From assembly GCA_964429195.1 (NCBI GenBank), contig CAYSBC010000014.1, positions 1 to 36,747 of the forward strand: a stretch of 36,747 nucleotides of DNA. The letters are read 5' to 3'. Both the position numbers and the translations under genes were made by a program. The DNA comes from JBBAFM01 sp041655415. GTDB taxonomy: Bacteria; Bacillota; Clostridia; Peptostreptococcales; JAAYPU01. Positions 32,139-36,747 of the stretch are shown in pieces (within the stretch, counting starts at the first letter, position 1; the number at the start of each line of letters is the position of its first letter). The notes under the pieces were generated by a model that was given only the letters and a program-made list of their open reading frames with translations, did no database searches and was not told where the DNA came from.

Positions 32139-33182
32139 ATGGATTTAAGTGAAAGAAAACTAAAGATTCTGCATGCTATCATTCATGATTTCGTATTATC
32201 GGCGGAGCCCGTTGGTTCACGTACAATATCGAAAAAATATGACTTAGGCATTAGTTCTGCGACCATAAGAAATGAAATGGCTGATTTGGAAGAGCTCGGC
32301 TACATAGAGCAACCTCACACTTCTGCCGGTAGAGTTCCTTCAGATAAAGCTTATCGCCTGTATGTTGACAGCTTAATGAATAAATATATATTATCCAAGG
32401 AGCAAAAGACATTTATCTCACAAAAGATTGAAGATCATATGAATGAACTGGACAGTATTTTACAGCGAGCATCCACTATTTTATCTGATTTAACGCATTT
32501 AACTTCCTTTGGATTGACGCCTAAGAATGATGAGAATAAGTTGAAATATATTCGACTGATTCCTATTGAGAATCATATTGTCCTCTTAATGATTGTTACA
32601 GAGACCGGAAAAGTAAATAATACTATTCTAAGAATAGATACAGATTATTCAGTAGAAAACCTTGAAGTTTTATCCAAGGTTTTGACCTATAATTATAAAG
32701 GCAGGACTTTATCCAGTATCAATAAAATGCATATCATTAAGAATTTTGAAGAAGATATTGAAATCATGAGTAAGTTAATGAAAGATGTTATGCCAAATTT
32801 CATGTCAACTTTAGAAAGAATGCTTAATGTGAGTCTTTATATGGATGGATTATCCAATATATTTACAATGCCTGAATACAGTAACATTGAAAAAGCCAAA
32901 GAATTTATGGAGTTACTCAATAAGAAAGAACAATTTACAGAGATGTTATCCAATAGAGAAAGTGGTATCATCGTTACTATAGGCAGAGAAAATGAAGATG
33001 ATCAATTAAGGGATTGCAGTCTTATTACTGCGACTTATAGCATTAACGGTGAGGTCATCGGAAAATTAGGCGTTATTGGGCCTACACGGATGAAATATGA
33101 CAAGATAACATCGATTATGGAATATTTAGCTAACAATATCAGTAGAGCCTACGCAATAGAAGATTCACAAGTTAAAAAATAG
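32139..33182 (+). CDS. hrcA: Heat-shock repressor HrcA
   Basis: 347 residues. An N-terminal winged helix (RKLKILHAIIHDFVLSAEPVGSRTISKKY, SSATIRNEMADLEELGYIEQPHTSAGRVPSDKAYR) binds CIRCE; a central dimerisation and GAF-like domain follows, ending with VIGKLGVIGPTRM.Y. AGAGGGTGAT precedes the ATG. It represses its own operon and typically groESL. Confidence 0.98.
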   Translation: MDLSERKLKILHAIIHDFVLSAEPVGSRTISKKYDLGISSATIRNEMADLEELGYIEQPHTSAGRVPSDKAYRLYVDSLMNKYILSKEQKTFISQKIEDHMNELDSILQRASTILSDLTHLTSFGLTPKNDENKLKYIRLIPIENHIVLLMIVTETGKVNNTILRIDTDYSVENLEVLSKVLTYNYKGRTLSSINKMHIIKNFEEDIEIMSKLMKDVMPNFMSTLERMLNVSLYMDGLSNIFTMPEYSNIEKAKEFMELLNKKEQFTEMLSNRESGIIVTIGRENEDDQLRDCSLITATYSINGEVIGKLGVIGPTRMKYDKITSIMEYLANNISRAYAIEDSQVKK

Positions 33183-33195
33183 GTGGTGTTAATGA

Positions 33196-33774
33196 ATGTG
33201 GACAGATAACAAAGATGGGAACATAGAGAAAGATAAAATGACAGACAATATGGAAGAAAACAAAAATATGGACACAAGCCAACAAGAAACATGGAATACT
33301 GAGGCAAATCAGGGAAAAGCAGAGGACATAATCGACTGCGAAGCATTACTGCAGGAAAAGAATGAACTCCATGACAAATATATGAGGTTGGCAGCGGAGT
33401 ATAGCAATTATAAGAGAAGAACTGACAACGAAAAAAAGGATATTTATAGCTACGCAAATGAAAAAATAATTTCAGAGCTCTTAAATGTACTCGATAATTT
33501 TGAAAGAGCTATTGATAGTATGCCTAGCGGAAACATGGAAAGTATCAGTGATGGTGTCAACATGATATTCAAGCAGTTTATGGGAGTCCTGGAAAGCAAT
33601 GGTCTCAGTGAAATCAACAGCGAACAATGTCAATTTGATCCGAATTTTCATCATGCAGTACTGACTGAATGTGCAGAAGGTATCGAAAGCAATACAATTA
33701 TTCAGGTATTACAAAAGGGTTACGCTCTCAATGGGAAGGTAGTAAGGCCAAGCATGGTAAAGGTAGCTGAGTAA
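33196..33774 (+). CDS. grpE: Nucleotide exchange factor GrpE
   Basis: 192 residues. A poorly conserved acidic N-terminus (about 1-60) precedes the long dimerisation helix (KNELHDKYMRLAAEYSNYKRRT) and a beta domain with FDPNFHHAVL and VLQKGYALNGKVVRPSMVKVAE, all typical. It releases ADP from DnaK. AGGTGG fits ATG 33196; an ATG at 33192 is out of frame and stops at once. It follows hrcA after 13 bases. Confidence 0.97.
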   Translation: MWTDNKDGNIEKDKMTDNMEENKNMDTSQQETWNTEANQGKAEDIIDCEALLQEKNELHDKYMRLAAEYSNYKRRTDNEKKDIYSYANEKIISELLNVLDNFERAIDSMPSGNMESISDGVNMIFKQFMGVLESNGLSEINSEQCQFDPNFHHAVLTECAEGIESNTIIQVLQKGYALNGKVVRPSMVKVAE

Positions 33775-33833
33775 TTTAATTAATAAAATTGAAATGAACT
33801 CGAGGGAGAGAAAGGTAAGGAGGAACACAAATT

Positions 33834-35684
33834 ATGGGAAAAGTAATAGGTATTGATTTAGGAACAACAAATTCATGTGTATCAGTACTTGAAGGCGGAG
33901 AACCTACTGTTATTCCAAATGTTGAAGGAAACAGAACAACCCCTTCTATAGTAGCATTTACAAAAAGTGGCGAAAGACTTGTTGGAGAAACTGCAAAAAG
34001 GCAAGCTGTAACCAATCCCGACAGGACGATTATGTCTATAAAAAGACATATGGGAACTGATTACACCGTAGAGATAGATGGCAAGAAACATACACCACAG
34101 GATATTTCAGCGATGATTTTAATGAAACTGAAGGCGGATGCCGAGGCTTATTTAGGCGAGAAAATTACGGAAGCGGTCATCACTGTACCGGCTTATTTCT
34201 CAGATGCCCAAAGGCAAGCAACAAAGGATGCCGGTAAAATAGCCGGATTAGAAGTAAAAAGAATTATCAATGAACCGACAGCCGCAGCACTGGCTTATGG
34301 TCTGGATAAAGAAAATGAACACCAAAAGATTTTTGTTTACGATTTAGGCGGAGGTACATTTGACGTTTCTATTCTTGATTTAGGCGATGGCGTATTTGAA
34401 GTACTAGCAACCAATGGAAACAACAATTTAGGTGGCGATGACTTTGATGATGCTATTATTGATTTTATTGCTGATTCCTTCGCAAAAGAGCATGGCGTGG
34501 ATTTGAGAAAAGACAATATGTCTCTTCAAAGATTGAAGGAAGCAGCTGAAAAAGCCAAGAAAGAGCTTTCAACGACACATACAACTAACATCAATTTACC
34601 ATTTATCACAGCAACAAGTGCAGGACCACTCCATTTAAATATGGATATTACAAGAGCTAAATTTGATCAGCTTACTTCACATCTTGTTGAAAAAACAATT
34701 GAACCTATGAAGAAAGCAATCAGTGATGCAGGGATAACAACGGCAGAAATAGACAAGGTTATTTTGGTAGGGGGTTCTACCCGTATTCCGGCTGTTCAAG
34801 AAGCCGTTAAGAAGATTACCGGTAAGGAGAGCCATAAAGGCATTAACCCTGATGAAAGCGTAGCTATTGGTGCTGCTATTCAAGCCGGAGTTTTAACCGG
34901 TGAGGTCAAGGATGTCTTATTACTTGATGTTACACCGCTTTCATTAGGTATTGAAACATTGGGTGGGGTATTTACGAAGCTTATTGAAAGAAATACGACC
35001 ATACCAACAAAGAAAAGTCAAATATTCTCGACAGCAGCAGACAATCAGCCTTCTGTTGACATCCATGTACTTCAGGGGGAAAGGGAAATGGCTTCAGGCA
35101 ACACCACACTGGGTCGATTCCAATTAACGGGAATACCGCCTGCACCACGTGGCATACCGCAAATTGAAGTTACATTTGATATCGATGCCAATGGAATAGT
35201 CAATGTAACAGCTGCAGACAAAGGAACCGGAAAACAACAAAATATTACGATTACAGCATCAGCCAGTTTAACAGAAGAAGAAATTAAACAAAAAGTCAAG
35301 GAAGCTGAGCAATATGCGGCTGAAGATAAGAAGAAAAAAGAAGAAATCGAGGCCATCAACAAAGCCGACTCTTTAGTCTATGAAACAGACAAAGCGCTTA
35401 ATGAGCTTGGAGATAAGGTAAAGGGTGAAGAAAAAGATAAGGTGGTAGCTGTTAAGGAGGCCTTAGCCAAAGCCATTGAAAATGGAAACATAGAAGAAAT
35501 AAAGGCTAAGACAGAAGAATTGACAACCTTGTTCCATGGATTATCACAAAAGCTTTATGAGCAAACATCACAAGGTGGAGCCGGTGAACAAGGCACACAA
35601 GCAGATGAAGCTGCACAAGATGATAATGTAGTTGATGCCGATTATGAAGTAGTCGACGATGATGAACAAAACGAGAAGAAATAA
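33834..35684 (+). CDS. dnaK: Chaperone DnaK (Hsp70)
   Basis: 616 residues. The ATPase domain (about 1-380) starts GIDLGTTNSCV and contains VPAYFSDAQRQATKDAG, NEPTAAALAYG, YDLGGGTFDVS and VGGSTRIP. The substrate domain has LLDVTPLSLGIET and QGERE.A, with an acidic lid end (ADYEVVDDDEQ). The first-domain deletion typical of Gram-positive DnaK appears present, given the short loop after GERLVG. AAGGAGG lies 10 bases before the ATG. Confidence 0.99.
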   Translation: MGKVIGIDLGTTNSCVSVLEGGEPTVIPNVEGNRTTPSIVAFTKSGERLVGETAKRQAVTNPDRTIMSIKRHMGTDYTVEIDGKKHTPQDISAMILMKLKADAEAYLGEKITEAVITVPAYFSDAQRQATKDAGKIAGLEVKRIINEPTAAALAYGLDKENEHQKIFVYDLGGGTFDVSILDLGDGVFEVLATNGNNNLGGDDFDDAIIDFIADSFAKEHGVDLRKDNMSLQRLKEAAEKAKKELSTTHTTNINLPFITATSAGPLHLNMDITRAKFDQLTSHLVEKTIEPMKKAISDAGITTAEIDKVILVGGSTRIPAVQEAVKKITGKESHKGINPDESVAIGAAIQAGVLTGEVKDVLLLDVTPLSLGIETLGGVFTKLIERNTTIPTKKSQIFSTAADNQPSVDIHVLQGEREMASGNTTLGRFQLTGIPPAPRGIPQIEVTFDIDANGIVNVTAADKGTGKQQNITITASASLTEEEIKQKVKEAEQYAAEDKKKKEEIEAINKADSLVYETDKALNELGDKVKGEEKDKVVAVKEALAKAIENGNIEEIKAKTEELTTLFHGLSQKLYEQTSQGGAGEQGTQADEAAQDDNVVDADYEVVDDDEQNEKK

Positions 35685-35722
35685 AAGGTATTGATAGAAT
35701 TAAGACATATTTAAGTGAACGG

Positions 35723-35760
35723 AGGATTATGTATATCTATAGTAGTATATACATAATCCT
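35723..35760 (+). repeat. 14-bp hairpin between dnaK and dnaJ
   Basis: AGGATTATGTATAT (35723-35736) and its exact complement (35747-35760) flank a 10-base loop. There is no T tract after it, so it is not a standard terminator. It may protect the 3' end of hrcA-grpE-dnaK RNA or lower dnaJ expression. Confidence 0.7.
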
Positions 35761-35786
35761 TGTCATGTTAAAAGGAGGACGGACTT

Positions 35787-36747
35787 TTGTCAAAGAGAGA
35801 TTACTACGAAGTCCTAGGAGCATCGAAGTCTGCTAGTAGTGACGAAATAAAAAAAGCATTCAGGAAAAAGGCTAAAGAGTATCATCCGGATAGAAATCCA
35901 GGTGATAAGGATGCTGAAGAAAAATTTAAAGAGGTCAATGAAGCCTATGAAATCTTATCGGATCCAAAGAAAAAGGATAGATATGATCGTTATGGTCATG
36001 CGGGTGTAGATCCAGGTGCCGGTGGATTTGGAGGAGGATTTGGTGGCTTTGAAGACGTTTTTTCAGATATATTTGATATGTTTGGGGGAGGGTCTTCAAG
36101 ACGACGAAATGGACCAAGGCAGGGACAACATATACAGAAGAATCTTCATATTACTTTTGAAGAAGCAGTTTTTGGTGCTGAAAAAGAAGTTGAAGTCACA
36201 AGAGACGAAGATTGCGATAAATGTGCAGGAACCGGATCAGAAAGCCATGATGGTAAAGAAGCTTGTCCTCATTGCCATGGAACAGGTGAAGTCAGAATTC
36301 AGCAAAGAACACCTTTTGGTTCTTTTGTCAATGTAAGGCAATGTGATAAGTGTTCAGGAACAGGCTCCATTATTAAGGATCCATGTAAGGACTGTAAGGG
36401 AACAGGGAAACTTAGAAAGAAAAAAACACTCAAGGTGAATATACCCGCCGGAGTAGACAGTGAATCTGTTATCTCCCTTCGTGGTGAAGGTGAACCAGGA
36501 GTTAATGGTGGCCCTAAGGGTGATTTATATATTGTGTTAGATGTTGATAATCATCCTTTGTTCAAGAGACAAGGTAGTGATTTAATTTTAGAGATGCCCA
36601 TTACTTTCCCGCAAGCTGCATTGGGGGATGAGATAATCGTTCCGACCATGAGGGAAAAGATAAGCTATAAGATTCCGGCAGGAACACAGTCCGGCACTAT
36701 TTTTAGAATAAAGGGAAAAGGAATACCTTACGTCAACAGCAACAAAG
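35787..36747 (+). CDS. dnaJ: Co-chaperone DnaJ, 3'-truncated by window end
   Basis: 320 residues are visible of about 375-385. The J domain (about 1-70) has the HPD motif in EYHPDRN; a Gly/Phe-rich linker follows (about 72-100); four CxxCxGxG repeats (CDKCAGTG, CPHCHGTG, CDKCSGTG, CKDCKGTG) bind two zinc ions; the C-terminal substrate domain is partly seen. The start is TTG 35787, with AAGGAGG 8 bases upstream; there is no ATG alternative near. It stimulates DnaK ATPase. The frame is intact to the last base. Confidence 0.97.
   Translation, partial: MSKRDYYEVLGASKSASSDEIKKAFRKKAKEYHPDRNPGDKDAEEKFKEVNEAYEILSDPKKKDRYDRYGHAGVDPGAGGFGGGFGGFEDVFSDIFDMFGGGSSRRRNGPRQGQHIQKNLHITFEEAVFGAEKEVEVTRDEDCDKCAGTGSESHDGKEACPHCHGTGEVRIQQRTPFGSFVNVRQCDKCSGTGSIIKDPCKDCKGTGKLRKKKTLKVNIPAGVDSESVISLRGEGEPGVNGGPKGDLYIVLDVDNHPLFKRQGSDLILEMPITFPQAALGDEIIVPTMREKISYKIPAGTQSGTIFRIKGKGIPYVNSNK

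Noticed and set aside
33775..33833. Second CIRCE or promoter between grpE and dnaK
   Set aside because: No TTAGCACTC-type repeat or convincing promoter is present; only the ribosome site is clear.
36016..36336. 106-codon frame near the right end
   Set aside because: It is an out-of-frame shadow of dnaJ, whose true frame begins at TTG 35787 and runs to the window edge.

Overview
The window looks like a chromosomal scaffold piece from a low-GC, endospore-forming Firmicute, most likely class Clostridia. The reasons are spoVAD/spoVAE, gpr and spoIIP, a HutP-family regulator, CIRCE/HrcA heat-shock control, strong AGGAGG-type ribosome binding sites and frequent TTG/GTG starts. One 100-N scaffold gap (22684-22783) cuts a gene. 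I see no rRNA, tRNA, CRISPR array, insertion sequence or prophage. No gene-free stretch exceeds about 200 bases.

Layout: (1) 1-1.2 kb holds the end of a spoVA operon (spoVAD cut at its 5' end, then spoVAE). (2) 1.3-8.1 kb holds an iron-type alcohol dehydrogenase (minus), a three-PAS protein with degenerate GGDEF and EAL domains (plus), and a class A penicillin-binding protein (minus). The last two converge, overlap by 13 bases and share a perfect palindrome over both stop codons. (3) 8.2-10.2 kb holds a HutP-family RNA-binding regulator followed by a sodium:solute symporter. (4) 10.2-14.6 kb holds comEC, holA, an HD-domain protein and a small helical protein, ended by a strong terminator. (5) 14.6-20.7 kb is a minus-strand operon tyrA-aroB-aroA-aroC-pheA-aroE for shikimate, phenylalanine and tyrosine synthesis, with TAATG and 20-base overlaps and one clear upstream promoter. 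(6) 20.7-25.9 kb holds a GIY-YIG protein, a TraX-family membrane protein, an HI0933-type flavoprotein cut by the gap, a small secreted or anchored unknown, a cyclophilin, an orphan PAS-PAS histidine kinase and a 64-residue zinc-ribbon protein. (7) 26-36.7 kb holds rpsT (minus), then gpr, spoIIP, a small membrane protein, lepA, hemW, hrcA, grpE, dnaK and dnaJ (cut by the window end).

Regions 4 and 7 are the two halves of a gene order known from Bacillus subtilis (comEC-holA-rpsT-gpr-spoIIP-yqxA-lepA-hemW-hrcA-grpE-dnaK-dnaJ). Here about 12 kb of aromatic biosynthesis, signalling and small genes sits between holA and rpsT.

Regulation readable from the sequence: several sigma-A promoters with 17-base spacers; a perfect CIRCE operator before hrcA; a match to the sigma-F forespore promoter before gpr; and hairpins between dnaK and dnaJ and before lepA. 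Most of the window is ordinary core genome. The less ordinary points are the overlapping convergent ends with a shared palindrome, the hutP-symporter pair, the apparently inactive c-di-GMP-type sensor, and two operator-like palindromes before a small gene and before the histidine kinase.
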